A DNA stretch of 64,000 nt from Pelagibacterium xiamenense (GTDB lineage Bacteria; Pseudomonadota; Alphaproteobacteria; Rhizobiales; Devosiaceae): contig NZ_JAJOYS010000002.1 of NCBI RefSeq assembly GCF_021166475.1, positions 496,001-560,000 on the forward strand. Reading direction: 5' to 3'. Position 1 is the stretch's first letter. Each line of letters begins with the position of its first letter. The notes below the pieces were generated by a model. It was not told the DNA's origin, made no database searches, and saw only the letters and a list, made by a program, of their open reading frames with translations. Shown here in pieces: positions 25,919-35,867 of the stretch. The translations under genes and the position numbers were made by a program.

Positions 25919-26338
25919 TCACGCTTTCTCCGGCGCAACTTCCTCAAGCTCGATCAGGGTACCGGTGAAATCCTTGGGGTGCAAAAACAGCACCGGCCGC
26001 CCATGCGCGCCCGTCTTTGGCAACCCGTCCCCCAGCACCCGCGCGCCTTCGGAAACAAGCCTGCGCGCCGCCGCGTGAATGTCCGGAACCTCAAAGCAGA
26101 TATGGTGCATGCCCCCGTCGGGGTTCGCCTCGAGGAACTTCGCAATCGGAGAGCCGTCCCCCAGTGGCTCCAGAAGCTCCACCTTGCTGTTGCCGGTATC
26201 GACGAAAACGACCGTCACCCCATGTTCGGGCAAGGCCTGCGGCGCCGACACCTTCGCCCCCAGCAGATCGTGATATTTCGCCGCCGCCGAAGCCAGGTCG
26301 GGCACCGCGATCGCGATATGGTTGAGCCACCCGATCAT
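25919..26338 (-). CDS. mce: Methylmalonyl-CoA epimerase
   Basis: The 139-residue VOC-fold protein has [11 protein letters not shown] (metal His7), [21 protein letters not shown] and the C-terminal [10 protein letters not shown], the metal-ligand pattern of methylmalonyl-CoA epimerase. It interconverts (S)- and (R)-methylmalonyl-CoA between propionyl-CoA carboxylase and the mutase. Its start overlaps the stop of the mutase gene (ATGA), so it is translationally coupled and functionally adjacent. Confidence 0.93.
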   Translation of the reverse strand: MIGWLNHIAIAVPDLASAAAKYHDLLGAKVSAPQALPEHGVTVVFVDTGNSKVELLEPLGDGSPIAKFLEANPDGGMHHICFEVPDIHAAARRLVSEGARVLGDGLPKTGAHGRPVLFLHPKDFTGTLIELEEVAPEKA

Positions 26339-28458
26339 CGGTTCGAAAGCTTCCCCTCGATCCGGTCGATCACCGCGAAAGCGGCGTCGAGCACGTTGGT
26401 GCCTGGTCCGAAAATGTCACTCACGCCCGCATCGCGCAGAAAGTCGTAATCCGTGCTCGGGATCACCCCGCCCACGAACACCGTCACCTCCCGCAAACCC
26501 CGGTCCGAAAGCGCCTGCATCAGTTCGGGCACCAGCGTCTTGTGCCCCGCGGCCAGCGAGGAAACCCCCACCGCGTCGACCCGCAGATCGTCCGCATGCG
26601 CCGCCACCTCCGGCGGCGTCTCGAACAGCGCGCCCATATGCACGGCAAACCCCAGATCCGCGAACGCTGTCGCGATCACCTTGGCGCCCCGGTCGTGCCC
26701 GTCCTGCCCCATCTTCGCGATAAAAATCGCCGGCGCCCGGTGGTGGTGTCCCTTGAACGCATCGACCCGCCGCTTGGCCTCGGCAAATTGCGGATCGCCC
26801 TTATAGGCCTCCGCATAAACCCCCGAGAGCACCCGTGTCGCCGCATCGTACCGCCCGTAGACATCCTCGAGCGCCTGCGAAATCTCCCCCAGCGTCGCCC
26901 GCTTCCGCGCCGCGTCGATTGCGGCGTAAAGCAGGTTCCCCTCGTTCATCGCAGCATATTCCTTGAGCGCTGAAAGCGCCGCCTGACACGCCGCCTCGTC
27001 CCGGCTCTCACGCACCCTTTCGAGCCGCGCAATCTGGGCCGCCCGCACCTTGGCGTTGTCGATATCGAGCGTCTCGATGGGCTCTTCGGCGTCGAGCCGG
27101 TATCGGTTGACCCCGACGATCACCTCCTCGCCCCGGTCGATTTTCGCCTGCCGAACCGCCGCCGCCTCCTCGATCCTGAGCTTGGGCGCACCCGACTGCA
27201 CCGCCTGCGTCATCCCGCCCTCGACCTCGACCTCGGCAATGAGCGCTTCAGCCTGCCCAACCAGCTCCGCCGTCAGCGCTTCGACGTAATACGACCCGCC
27301 CAGCGGATCGACCACGTCCGTCACCTTCGTCTCGTGCTGCAAAATAAGCTGCGTATTGCGTGCTATTCGCGACGAGGTCTCCGTCGGCAACGCGATAGCC
27401 TCGTCGAACGAATTGGTATGCAGAGACTGCGTCCCCCCAAGCACTGCCGCCAGCGCCTCGTACGCCGTCCGCACGACGTTGTTGTACGGGTCCTGCTCGG
27501 TCAGCGACACGCCCGAGGTCTGGCAATGGGTCCGCAACATCTTCGAGCGCGGGTCCTTCGCCCCCAGATCGGCCATGATCTTCGCCCACAGCGTCCGCGC
27601 CGCCCGCAGCTTGGCCACCTCGACAAAGAAATTCATCCCGATCCCGAAAAAGAACGAGAGCCGCGGCGCGAACCTGTCGATATCGAGCCCCCGCCCCACC
27701 GCCGCCCGGACATATTCCATCCCGTCCGCCAGCGTATAGGCCAGTTCCTGCACCGCCGTCGCCCCGGCCTCGTGCATGTGATACCCCGAAATCGATATCG
27801 AGTTGAACTTCGGCATGTATTCCGCCGTGTGGGCGATGATATCCCCCACGATCCGCATCGAGGGCTCGGGTGGGTAGATATACGTATTGCGAACCATGAA
27901 CTCCTTGAGAATGTCGTTCTGAATGGTCCCCGAAAGCTGCGCTTCGGCCACGCCCTGCTCTTCGGCGGCAACGATGAACATCGCCAGCACGGGCAGTACC
28001 GCGCCGTTCATCGTCATCGAAACGCTCATCTCATCGAGCGGGATACCGTTAAAGAGGATCTTCATATCCTCGACGCTGTCGATCGCCACCCCGGCCTTGC
28101 CGACATCGCCAACCACCCGCGGATGATCGGAATCGTAGCCCCTGTGCGTCGCCAGATCGAACGCGACCGAAAGCCCCTTCTGCCCCCGCTCGAGCGCCTG
28201 CCGATAGAACCGGTTGGATTCCTCGGCCGTCGAAAACCCCGCATATTGCCGGATTGTCCAGGGCCGGTTGGCATACATCGTTGCCCTTATGCCGCGCGTA
28301 AACGGCTCCACGCCGGGAACAGCCTGTTCAGCACCAGCTCCGAAATAAACCGGCTCGACAGGTAGCCCCCCATAGTCGCGCGAAAGTGCATCGACGCCCT
28401 TGCCGTTAAGCTCTTGCTCGGCCAGCTTGCGCCAGATATCGCGGGGGTCGTCGCTCAT
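26335..28458 (-). CDS. mcm: Methylmalonyl-CoA mutase
   Basis: The 707-residue protein is a full-length single-chain mutase. The TIM-barrel part has the substrate-binding [20 protein letters not shown] and [20 protein letters not shown], and the C-terminal cobalamin domain carries [10 protein letters not shown] with His588 as the lower cobalt ligand. It converts (R)-methylmalonyl-CoA to succinyl-CoA. The gene is separated from upstream pccA by a palindromic repeat element (28463-28668) and is coupled to the epimerase. I do not see the G-protein chaperone MeaB in the window. Confidence 0.97.
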   Translation of the reverse strand: MSDDPRDIWRKLAEQELNGKGVDALSRDYGGLPVEPVYFGAGAEQAVPGVEPFTRGIRATMYANRPWTIRQYAGFSTAEESNRFYRQALERGQKGLSVAFDLATHRGYDSDHPRVVGDVGKAGVAIDSVEDMKILFNGIPLDEMSVSMTMNGAVLPVLAMFIVAAEEQGVAEAQLSGTIQNDILKEFMVRNTYIYPPEPSMRIVGDIIAHTAEYMPKFNSISISGYHMHEAGATAVQELAYTLADGMEYVRAAVGRGLDIDRFAPRLSFFFGIGMNFFVEVAKLRAARTLWAKIMADLGAKDPRSKMLRTHCQTSGVSLTEQDPYNNVVRTAYEALAAVLGGTQSLHTNSFDEAIALPTETSSRIARNTQLILQHETKVTDVVDPLGGSYYVEALTAELVGQAEALIAEVEVEGGMTQAVQSGAPKLRIEEAAAVRQAKIDRGEEVIVGVNRYRLDAEEPIETLDIDNAKVRAAQIARLERVRESRDEAACQAALSALKEYAAMNEGNLLYAAIDAARKRATLGEISQALEDVYGRYDAATRVLSGVYAEAYKGDPQFAEAKRRVDAFKGHHHRAPAIFIAKMGQDGHDRGAKVIATAFADLGFAVHMGALFETPPEVAAHADDLRVDAVGVSSLAAGHKTLVPELMQALSDRGLREVTVFVGGVIPSTDYDFLRDAGVSDIFGPGTNVLDAAFAVIDRIEGKLSNR

Positions 28459-28462
28459 CTCC

Positions 28463-28668
28463 TACCCCCACCCCTAGCCCCTCCCCACAAGGGGGAGGGG
28501 GACTCGCGTTGTGCTCGTGGCACCACCTGAGACAGGACACAACTTGGTTCCCCTCCCCCTTGTGGGGTGAGGACTGTCCCGAAGGGCAAATCATGCCGGT
28601 GGCATGATTTGAAGACCGAACGCCTGGAGCGTGAGCGAAGGGCCGGAACGGGGTTAGGGGTGGGGGTA
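28463..28668. repeat. GC-rich palindromic repeat element, copy A (interrupted)
   Basis: The left arm starts TACCCCCACCCCTAGCCCCT at 28463 and runs to about 28500. The inverted arm on the right (from 28549) is split by about 80 extra bases and ends GGGGTTAGGGGTGGGGGTA at 28650-28668. The extra part has its own 10-bp perfect hairpin (AAATCATGCC at 28588-28597, GGCATGATTT at 28601-28610). The core loop shares TGTGCTCG with the copy at 58809-58936. It sits between pccA and mcm and would form a strong hairpin in that transcript. Confidence 0.85.
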
Positions 28669-28684
28669 TCCAGCGCTTCCACCA

Positions 28685-30685
28685 TCACACCGCCTCGAAC
28701 TCCATAATCACCGCATCCACCGCCAGCACATCCCCCGCCGCCGCATTGATCCTGGCAACCTTCGCCCGCCGCTCGGCGCGCAGGACGTTCTCCATCTTCA
28801 TTGCCTCGACAATCGCCAGCGGCTGCCCGTCCTCGACGATGTCGCCTTCCTTGACGTCGAGGCGGATCACCTGCCCCGGCATCGGGCATAGCAAAAACTT
28901 GCTCATATCCGGCGGCGACTTCTTCGGCATATGCCGCATCAGGTCCGCCACATGCGGCAGCACGACCTTGGCAACGAGATCCGCCCCGCGATACCGCATC
29001 CGGAACCCCGAGGTGATCCGGTCCATCCGCACATAAAGCATTTTCCCGTCGATCTCGGTCGCCGCAACCGACGCCCCCGGCTGCCAGCCGTCCTCGATCA
29101 GCAGCGGCTGCCCTTCGCTCGTCATCAGAACGAAGGATTCGTCTGACTTCGGGATCGAAAAGTCCCATCGCCGGTCCCCGATCAGCACCGAGCGCTCGGT
29201 CGTCACATGTTGCTGCGTCATCGCCCCCGGATGCGCGAACCCGCGCGTTTCGAGCTGAAACGCCGCCCGGCAGGCCAGCGCCGCCATGGTCAGCATCGTA
29301 TCCTCGTCGAGCAGCGCCCCGGTAAATCCCTCGGGGAATTCCTCGGCAATGTAGTTGGTCGTGAGGTGCCCCTCCCGGAACCGCTCCTGCTGCATCACGG
29401 CCGCAAGGAACGGAATGTTATTCCCCACCCCATCGATATCGAACTGGTCGAGCGACACCGCCAGCCCGTCGATCGCCGCGAGCCGCGATGGCCCCCACGT
29501 CACGAGCTTTGCAATCATAGGGTCGTAATAGGGTGAAATCTCCGCACCCTCGAAAACCCCGGTATCGTTGCGCACGACAAGCTGCGCCGATGCCTCCTCG
29601 GTCGGCGGACGGTAGCGCTTCAGCCGCCCCGTCGAGGGCAGGAAGTTCCGATACGGGTCCTCGGCATAAATCCGCGCCTCGACCGCCCAGCCGTCCAGCG
29701 TCACATCCTCCTGCTTGATCGAAAGCGCCTGTCCGTCTGCAATCTTGAGCATCTCCTCCACGAGATCGATCCCTGTCACCAACTCGGTCACCGGGTGCTC
29801 GACCTGCAGCCGCGTATTCATTTCGAGGAAATAGAAATTCTTCTCCTTGTCGACGATGAACTCCACCGTCCCCGCGCTCACATAATTGACCGCCTTGGCC
29901 AGCGTGACCGCCTGTGCGCCCATCTTCGCGCGCGTCTCCGCATCGAGGAACGGCGAGGGCGCCTCTTCGATCACCTTCTGGTTGCGCCGCTGGATCGAAC
30001 ACTCGCGCTCGCCCAACGAAATGCAATTCCCCTGCCCGTCCGCGAGCACCTGAATTTCAATGTGCCGCGGCTCCTCGATAAACTTCTCAATGAAGACCCG
30101 GTCGTCGCCGAACGAAGACGCCGCCTCCGATTTCGCCCGCTCGAAGCCCTCCTTGACCTCTTTGTCGGACTTGGCGACCCGCATCCCCTTGCCCCCGCCC
30201 CCGGCGGACGCCTTGATCATCACGGGATATCCGATCTTCTTGGCGATCTTCACCGCCTCGGCGGCGCTCTCGATCACCCCCATATGCCCCGGCACGGTCG
30301 AAACCCCGGCTTCCGCGGCGATCGTCTTGGAGGTGATCTTGTCCCCCATCGCCTCGATGGCCTTGACCGGCGGCCCGATAAAATAAATCCCTTCCTGCCG
30401 CAGCCGCTCCGCAAAGGCGGCATTCTCCGACAGGAACCCATACCCCGGATGCACGGCCACCGCCCCGGTTTCCCGGCACGCGGCAACGATCTTCTCCATA
30501 TCGAGATAACTCTCCCCCGCCGGCGCCGCCCCGATATGAACGGCCTCATCCGCCATCTTCACATGCAACGCATCCTTGTCGGCATCGGAATAAACCGCCA
30601 CCGTCTCAACACCCATCCGCCGCGCGGTCTTGATAATCCGGCAGGCAATTTCACCGCGATTGGCTATGAGGATCTTGGGGAACAT
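28685..30685 (-). CDS. pccA: Propionyl-CoA carboxylase alpha (biotin carboxylase) subunit
   Basis: The 666-residue protein has a biotin carboxylase domain in the first 450 residues (KILIANRGEIACRI, the ATP-grasp loop KASAGGGGKGMRVA, HIEIQVLADGQGN, MNTRLQVEHPVTE), a linker domain, and a biotinyl domain ending with EAMKMENVL where Lys630 carries biotin. It carboxylates biotin with bicarbonate and ATP; PccB then moves the carboxyl to propionyl-CoA. The start codon directly abuts the stop of a small unknown gene. The pathway continues with the epimerase and mutase genes downstream. Confidence 0.95.
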   Translation of the reverse strand: MFPKILIANRGEIACRIIKTARRMGVETVAVYSDADKDALHVKMADEAVHIGAAPAGESYLDMEKIVAACRETGAVAVHPGYGFLSENAAFAERLRQEGIYFIGPPVKAIEAMGDKITSKTIAAEAGVSTVPGHMGVIESAAEAVKIAKKIGYPVMIKASAGGGGKGMRVAKSDKEVKEGFERAKSEAASSFGDDRVFIEKFIEEPRHIEIQVLADGQGNCISLGERECSIQRRNQKVIEEAPSPFLDAETRAKMGAQAVTLAKAVNYVSAGTVEFIVDKEKNFYFLEMNTRLQVEHPVTELVTGIDLVEEMLKIADGQALSIKQEDVTLDGWAVEARIYAEDPYRNFLPSTGRLKRYRPPTEEASAQLVVRNDTGVFEGAEISPYYDPMIAKLVTWGPSRLAAIDGLAVSLDQFDIDGVGNNIPFLAAVMQQERFREGHLTTNYIAEEFPEGFTGALLDEDTMLTMAALACRAAFQLETRGFAHPGAMTQQHVTTERSVLIGDRRWDFSIPKSDESFVLMTSEGQPLLIEDGWQPGASVAATEIDGKMLYVRMDRITSGFRMRYRGADLVAKVVLPHVADLMRHMPKKSPPDMSKFLLCPMPGQVIRLDVKEGDIVEDGQPLAIVEAMKMENVLRAERRAKVARINAAAGDVLAVDAVIMEFEAV

Positions 30686-31042
30686 TTAGTGGCCACCAAA
30701 TATCTCTGGAAAGCTGGCTCGAGCCACGTCAATATCGACAACCATCCGCGCCCCTATATCCCGTGGGTGAAAGCGCTCAGGGACCGGTTTGATTTCTCGG
30801 CCAAACACTCTGTTCAGTCGCCCAGCATCCAAGTTTCCTCGCTCAAATTCTGCTCCACCATACAATCGATATAGTTCTCGAACTAAGTAACGATCTGCCT
30901 CCCTTGCCCCTAAATCGAGTCCAATTGACTTCATGAACAATGCAGTTGGTGGCTGCGCTGGTTGCTCGATTGTCAATAGCGGCGTTGCGCCGGTCGGAAC
31001 TACGCCTTCAGGAATGCGTTTGGGCAAGCGATGTCGGTACAT
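30686..31042 (-). CDS. Unknown 118-residue protein inside the pcc operon
   Basis: The ATG at 31042 is nine bases after the pccB stop region and follows GAGGAGAGAAA, a good ribosome site; the TAA directly abuts the pccA ATG. It begins MYRHRLPKRIPEGVVPTGAT and contains LDLGAREADRYLVRELYRLY and FERGNLDAGRLNRVFGR. No signal, membrane or known domain is visible. The DNA is clearly less GC-rich than the flanking pcc genes, which points to later insertion or relaxed codon use. It may be an accessory factor of the carboxylase or an unrelated passenger. Confidence 0.65.
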   Translation of the reverse strand: MYRHRLPKRIPEGVVPTGATPLLTIEQPAQPPTALFMKSIGLDLGAREADRYLVRELYRLYGGAEFERGNLDAGRLNRVFGREIKPVPERFHPRDIGARMVVDIDVARASFPEIFGGH

Positions 31043-31051
31043 TTTCTCTCC

Positions 31052-32584
31052 TCACAACGGAATATTCCCATGCTTCTTCACCGGCACATCCACCTTCTTG
31101 TGCCGCAGCGTCTCGAACGCCCGCGCCACGCGCCGCCGCGTCGAATGGGGCATGATGACGTCGTCGATGAACCCCCGCTCCGCCGCAACGAACGGATTGG
31201 CGAACCGCGCCTCGTATTCCGCCGTCCGCGCCGCGATCTTCTCCGCATCGCCCAACTCCGAGCGATACAAAATCTCCGTCGCCCCCTTCGCCCCCATCAC
31301 CGCGATTTCCGCGCTCGGCCAGGCATAATTCACATCTGCCCGGATATGCTTTGACGCCATGACGTCATACGCCCCGCCATAGGCCTTGCGCGTAATCACC
31401 GTCACCTTGGGCACCGTCGCCTCGGCATAGGCGAACAGAAGCTTCGCCCCATGCTTGATGATCCCGCCATATTCCTGCGCCACCCCGGGCAGGAACCCCG
31501 GCACGTCGACGAACGTCAGTACCGGGATGTCGAAGCAGTCGCAGAACCGGATGAACCGCGCCGCCTTCTTCGAGGCCGCGATATCGAGACACCCCGCCAG
31601 CACCAGCGGTTGGTTGGCGATCACCCCCACCGTCTGCCCGTCGAGCCGGATGAATCCGACAAGGATATTGCCCGCATGCTCCTTCTGGAGTTCCAGAAAC
31701 TCCCCCTCGTCGGCGACCTTCTCGATCACCTCGCGCATGTCGTAGGGCACGTTGGCGTTCTCGGGCACCAGCGTATCGAGACTGTCCTCCCGCCGGTCGA
31801 TCTGGTCGTTGGTCTCGACCCGCGGCGCCTTTTCCCGCGCCGAAAGCGGCAGATAGTCGAAGAGCCGCCGCACCTCTAAAAGCGTCTCGATATCGTTCTC
31901 GAACGCCGCATCGGCCACCGATGAAATCTTCGTATGCGTCGAGGCCCCGCCCAGTTCCTCGTGCGTCACCGTCTCGTTGGTGACGGTCTTGACCACGTCC
32001 GGCCCGGTCACGAACATGTAGCTCGTATCGCGCACCATGTAGATGAAATCCGTCATCGCCGGCGAATAGACCGCCCCGCCCGCGCACGGCCCCATGATCA
32101 CCGAGATCTGCGGCACCGCGCCCGACGCCTGCACATTGCGCCAGAAGACCTCGGCATAGCCCCCGAGCGAGGCCACGCCCTCCTGAATGCGCGCGCCACC
32201 GGAATCGTTGAGCCCGATCACCGGCGCCCCGTTCTGCACCGCAAGGTCCATGATCTTGCAGATTTTCTGCGCGTGCGTCTCCGAGAGCGAGCCGCCGAAA
32301 ACCGTAAAATCCTGCGAAAAGACGTAAACGAGCCGCCCGTTGATCGTGCCCCAGCCCGTCACCACGCCGTCGCCGGGGATCACCTGCTCGCCCATGCCGA
32401 AATCGGTGGCCCGGTGCGCGACAAACATGTCGTATTCTTCGAAACTGCCCGGATCGAGCAGCACGTCGATCCGCTCGCGCGCCGTCAGCTTGCCTTTGGC
32501 GTGCTGCGTCTCGATCCGGCGCTCGCCGCCGCCCTGCCGCGCCTGCTCCCGCCGCGCCTCGAGCGCGTTGATGACTTCCTGCAT
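31052..32584 (-). CDS. pccB: Propionyl-CoA carboxylase beta (carboxyltransferase) subunit
   Basis: The 510-residue protein is a crotonase-fold carboxyltransferase. The N-terminal half contains [51 protein letters not shown] and [16 protein letters not shown]; the C-terminal half has [15 protein letters not shown] and [15 protein letters not shown]. It transfers the carboxyl group from biotin to propionyl-CoA, giving (S)-methylmalonyl-CoA. It lies 67 bp downstream of acuI on the same strand and is followed by the small unknown gene and pccA. Confidence 0.96.
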   Translation of the reverse strand: MQEVINALEARREQARQGGGERRIETQHAKGKLTARERIDVLLDPGSFEEYDMFVAHRATDFGMGEQVIPGDGVVTGWGTINGRLVYVFSQDFTVFGGSLSETHAQKICKIMDLAVQNGAPVIGLNDSGGARIQEGVASLGGYAEVFWRNVQASGAVPQISVIMGPCAGGAVYSPAMTDFIYMVRDTSYMFVTGPDVVKTVTNETVTHEELGGASTHTKISSVADAAFENDIETLLEVRRLFDYLPLSAREKAPRVETNDQIDRREDSLDTLVPENANVPYDMREVIEKVADEGEFLELQKEHAGNILVGFIRLDGQTVGVIANQPLVLAGCLDIAASKKAARFIRFCDCFDIPVLTFVDVPGFLPGVAQEYGGIIKHGAKLLFAYAEATVPKVTVITRKAYGGAYDVMASKHIRADVNYAWPSAEIAVMGAKGATEILYRSELGDAEKIAARTAEYEARFANPFVAAERGFIDDVIMPHSTRRRVARAFETLRHKKVDVPVKKHGNIPL

Positions 32585-32651
32585 GACCGCCCTCCGCCGT
32601 TTCCAGGGACTTTAACCCGGCTCATGGTTAAAGCCATATGAAATCCCGCGT

Positions 32652-33641
32652 TTACGACGAGGTCTTGACGACCACGCGGCCACGTATGCGCCCGGCGAGG
32701 ATCTCCCCGGCAAGCCGCGGCAGATCCTCGAGTTGCGCGTCCTCAATCATCTCGTCATAGACCTTGGGCGAGAAAAGCGAGGTCAGCCGCTCCCACGCGC
32801 CGACCCGCGCAGCACTCGGCTGCATGACGCTGTCGATCCCCGCAAGCGTGATCCCGCGCAGGATGAACGGAACCACGCTCGCGTCCCAGCCATCGCCCGC
32901 CGCCAGTCCGATCGCCGTCACGATACCGCCGGGCCGGACCTGCTTGAGCAATTCCCCCAAGGGCGGCCCGCCAACGGAATCGATGGCGCCGGCCCAGCGC
33001 GGCGTGAGGAGCTTCTTCCCTGTAGCCGCGAGCACCTCGCGCCCGACGATTTCTGCAGCGCCCAGCCGCGTCAGCGTTTCGGCAAGTTCCGGCCGCCCGG
33101 TCATCGCATGCGCCTTGTAGCCGAGTTGGGCCAGCAGCAGCGTCGCGATCGACCCGACCCCGCCGCCCGCACCGGTAACGAGAATGGGCCCGTCTCCGGG
33201 TTTGACGCCCTCGGCCTTGAGCCGGTTGACCGCCAGCATCGCGGTCAGCCCCGCCGTACCGAGCACCATCGCATCGCGGGCCGTAAGCGTCCTGGGCAGC
33301 GGCACCAGCCAGTCGGCCTTGACCCGCGCCCGTGTGGCAAAGCCGCCCCAATGGATCTCCCCGACCCGCCAGCCGGTCAGGATCACACCCTGCCCCGGAT
33401 GATACCGCCCGTCGCGGCTCTCGATCACCCGGCCCGCGAAATCGACGCCCCCGATATGCGGGTAGTCCCGGACCAATCCCCCCTGCCCGGTCAGCACCAG
33501 CCCGTCCTTGTAATTGAACCCGGCCCACTCGACCCCGACGAGCACATCGCCTTCAGGCAGTTGAGCTTCGTCGACCTCCTCGATCGCCGAAGCGACCTTG
33601 CCGCTCTCATCCTTGCGGGTCACCAACGCTCTGAACGCCAT
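32652..33641 (-). CDS. acuI: Acryloyl-CoA reductase (AcuI-like MDR oxidoreductase)
   Basis: The 329-residue protein is a zinc-free medium-chain dehydrogenase of the YhdH/AcuI branch. It shows LVGVEWAGFNYKDGLVLTG, GVDFAGRVIES, the NADPH-binding TGAGGGVGSIATLLLAQLG and IDSVGGPPLGELL. Such enzymes reduce acryloyl-CoA to propionyl-CoA and protect against acrylate. The ATG at 33641 follows GAGGAGGG; a start at 33761 is unsupported. It lies before pccB in the same direction, so its product can go straight into the carboxylase and mutase route. Acryloyl-CoA as substrate rests on family and context. Confidence 0.85.
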   Translation of the reverse strand: MAFRALVTRKDESGKVASAIEEVDEAQLPEGDVLVGVEWAGFNYKDGLVLTGQGGLVRDYPHIGGVDFAGRVIESRDGRYHPGQGVILTGWRVGEIHWGGFATRARVKADWLVPLPRTLTARDAMVLGTAGLTAMLAVNRLKAEGVKPGDGPILVTGAGGGVGSIATLLLAQLGYKAHAMTGRPELAETLTRLGAAEIVGREVLAATGKKLLTPRWAGAIDSVGGPPLGELLKQVRPGGIVTAIGLAAGDGWDASVVPFILRGITLAGIDSVMQPSAARVGAWERLTSLFSPKVYDEMIEDAQLEDLPRLAGEILAGRIRGRVVVKTSS

Positions 33642-33821
33642 TGTTCCACCCTCCTCGCGTTTCCCCAATCTGAACGCGATTGGCCGAACGCGTCTAGAGT
33701 GTTTCCGAACCAATGAGGTGGACGCCCGTCGGTCCGGCTCCGAGGGGCCGCGCAGGCGCAATACGCCAGAACTAAGACTTGAAACGGCGCGCCCCGGATG
33801 GGGAAAACGAAGGCGCGCGGC

Positions 33822-35597
33822 TCAAAACGGATTGACGAGCCGGTCGAGAGGCACACCCGCCTGGGAAATCCCGTTGCTCAACTCGAGCAGAACCGCCGGA
33901 TCGCCCGTCATCTGCCGCAATGCCGGCAGGATCCCGAGACGCCGGTAGGATTCAAGCGCCAGAAGACGCGACAGGTAGGTATCGATGATCGCCGAATCCC
34001 GGGTCTGTCCGCCAATCGCAACCATCACAGCCGCCCCGAAGCTGGGATAGGCCCGAACCATCTCGCGCGCATGCGACAGGGCCGTATCGTATTCCCCGTT
34101 CCTGAGCGCCCAGAGCGCCGGCACGAAATGGAACCGCGGCGGCGGGTCGTCCTCGGCCGCCAGCGCGGCATTGGCATGTTCGAGCGCCGGCGCCCAGTTG
34201 TTCATCTGCGCCAGAACGATAGCGAAATGCGCCAGCACGTTGACATCGGCAGGATTGAGCTGCAGGGCCGTGTTGTACCTGTCGCGCGCCGCAAGGTGAT
34301 CGCCCGTGACCGATGCGACGTGCGCATATTGGGCCCAAACGAACGCGCTCGTCGGCATGTGATCGGCCGCTTGCGCCCCCTGCGTTTCGGCCTGCACGAG
34401 CAGGTCCTGCGCTTCGGGCAGATCGACACCGATCTCGACGGCTTCGTCCGCCTGGATGCTGGCCAGCATCGCGCCGGCCTCCCCGCCCCGCGACTCGGAA
34501 CTCAGATGCGCGCCCGCACACGCGTTGACACGCGCGGCCAGGACCGGATCGAAGGCTTCCTCGTACCAGCGGAAAGCGACCATGCACGGATACGGCGCCA
34601 ACACGATTTCAGTGTCGCGCGCGACCTCGATCCATCGCCGCGCCGGGGCGTGCAGAACACCGCGCGGACTGGCCAGGCGCATGGCGAAATAGCGCGAAAC
34701 ATCGTCGATCGATAGCGTGACGCGCCCCGCCGCGACCGGCGCATTCACATCGAACGAAACCGGCTGCATGTTGGCATCGACGCGCGAGAGTAGCGCGCCG
34801 TACTGCACGCCTCCGCCCGCACGGCGCACGACGCCCGAAAGGACGAAAACCGGGCGCCCGCTCGCCAGCTCGCCGGAGGTTGCCGCAGCCTGCGTCCCGC
34901 CATACCGCGCCTCGACATAGGGAAAAAGACCGAAGTCGGTAACAAGCTCTACCGCAAGCCCGGCCGCGAGCGGTTCCCCGATCGCATCGTTCGCGAGGTT
35001 TTCGAATTCCTGCACGATCACCAGCGGCGCCAGCGGCTGTCCCTCGGACGGTACGACAACGTCGCGCCGGGAGATATTGGGCCAGAGGACAAGGCTCAGG
35101 ATGATGAAGACGACGGCAAGCCCGCCCACGAGCAGGACTGTCTCGAATAGCGGCCTGTGCTTGCGAGGCGGGGGCGCATCGCCCGAATCGAGCGGCGTCG
35201 GCGCGGACTGGATTTCCTTCGGAGGCGCGGTCTCGGGCGGCGGCGCCGTCTGGAAGATGAATTCGGGAACATACCGCCCCCGGGGCAGCGTAATCCGGAC
35301 CGCTCTCGGCGTACCTGTAACCGCGTAGTATTCGGCAAGCAGCGAGCGCAACCGCCGCGCCTGTACGCGTACGATCGGATCGCTCTGCGGGTCGAAATCC
35401 TCTTCGCGCCCCAGCACATCCACCGCGATCGAATAGGCCTTGATCGAAGTCTCGTCACCCCGAAGCCTGGCCTCGACGACGTAGGTCAGAAACGCACCGA
35501 GCTGGGGCGACCGGCGCAGCACGTCCCATGCGAGCAAATCGCGCAAGGCTGCACGAATTGCCTCCACTTGATCGGCGCTGAATGGCTCGCCCCTCGA
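33822..35597 (-). CDS. Membrane TPR protein with N-terminal DNA-binding-like domain
   Basis: The 591-residue protein has three parts. Residues 8-114 form a domain with RSPQLGAFLTYVVEARLRGD, VLGREEDFDPQSDPIVRVQA and RITLPRGRYVPEF, found at the N-terminus of many TPR or TolB-like proteins often mislabelled adenylate cyclase. A Pro-rich linker leads to one membrane helix at 153-173. The rest should be periplasmic, first a TolB-like part (LVIVQEFENLAND) and then TPR-like helices (NTALQLNPADVNVLAHFAIV). GTG at 35597 with GGGAGG is preferred to GTG 35630. It may be a membrane-bound regulator; the function is unknown. Confidence 0.65.
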   Translation of the reverse strand, partial: SRGEPFSADQVEAIRAALRDLLAWDVLRRSPQLGAFLTYVVEARLRGDETSIKAYSIAVDVLGREEDFDPQSDPIVRVQARRLRSLLAEYYAVTGTPRAVRITLPRGRYVPEFIFQTAPPPETAPPKEIQSAPTPLDSGDAPPPRKHRPLFETVLLVGGLAVVFIILSLVLWPNISRRDVVVPSEGQPLAPLVIVQEFENLANDAIGEPLAAGLAVELVTDFGLFPYVEARYGGTQAAATSGELASGRPVFVLSGVVRRAGGGVQYGALLSRVDANMQPVSFDVNAPVAAGRVTLSIDDVSRYFAMRLASPRGVLHAPARRWIEVARDTEIVLAPYPCMVAFRWYEEAFDPVLAARVNACAGAHLSSESRGGEAGAMLASIQADEAVEIGVDLPEAQDLLVQAETQGAQAADHMPTSAFVWAQYAHVASVTGDHLAARDRYNTALQLNPADVNVLAHFAIVLAQMNNWAPALEHANAALAAEDDPPPRFHFVPALWALRNGEYDTALSHAREMVRAYPSFGAAVMVAIGGQTRDSAIIDTYLSRLLALESYRRLGILPALRQMTGDPAVLLELSNGISQAGVPLDRLVNPF

Positions 35598-35643
35598 CAC
35601 AGGACACCTCCCGCCCTGGATGCGCCACACTACGCGCCTTGGT

Positions 35644-35655
35644 TTTACATGTAAA
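35644..35655. promoter_or_regulatory. 12-bp palindrome in the divergent region
   Basis: TTTACATGTAAA is a perfect palindrome 47 bases before the start of the TPR protein, in an AT-richer patch that also holds two further TTTAC words (35669, 35678). It looks like an operator for a dimeric regulator that could act on the TPR gene or its divergent neighbour. The regulator is unknown. Confidence 0.45.
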
Positions 35656-35867
35656 TTGCCCTCTCTGTTTACGTCGGTTTACCCCAACTAACGTGGTCGC
35701 GATCCGGGTTCTCCATCATATGCCGGGGCAGTTGAAGCGCCGGATTCGCGGGTCCGGGCGCAGGGAATGCTCGCCTCGGCGGAGGCGCAGCGTATTTGAT
35801 GGCAGCAACGACTTGTGGTGTGGGGCACGTAGAGCCGTGTTCCCATACGATTGGGTTGTTGTGCTGA

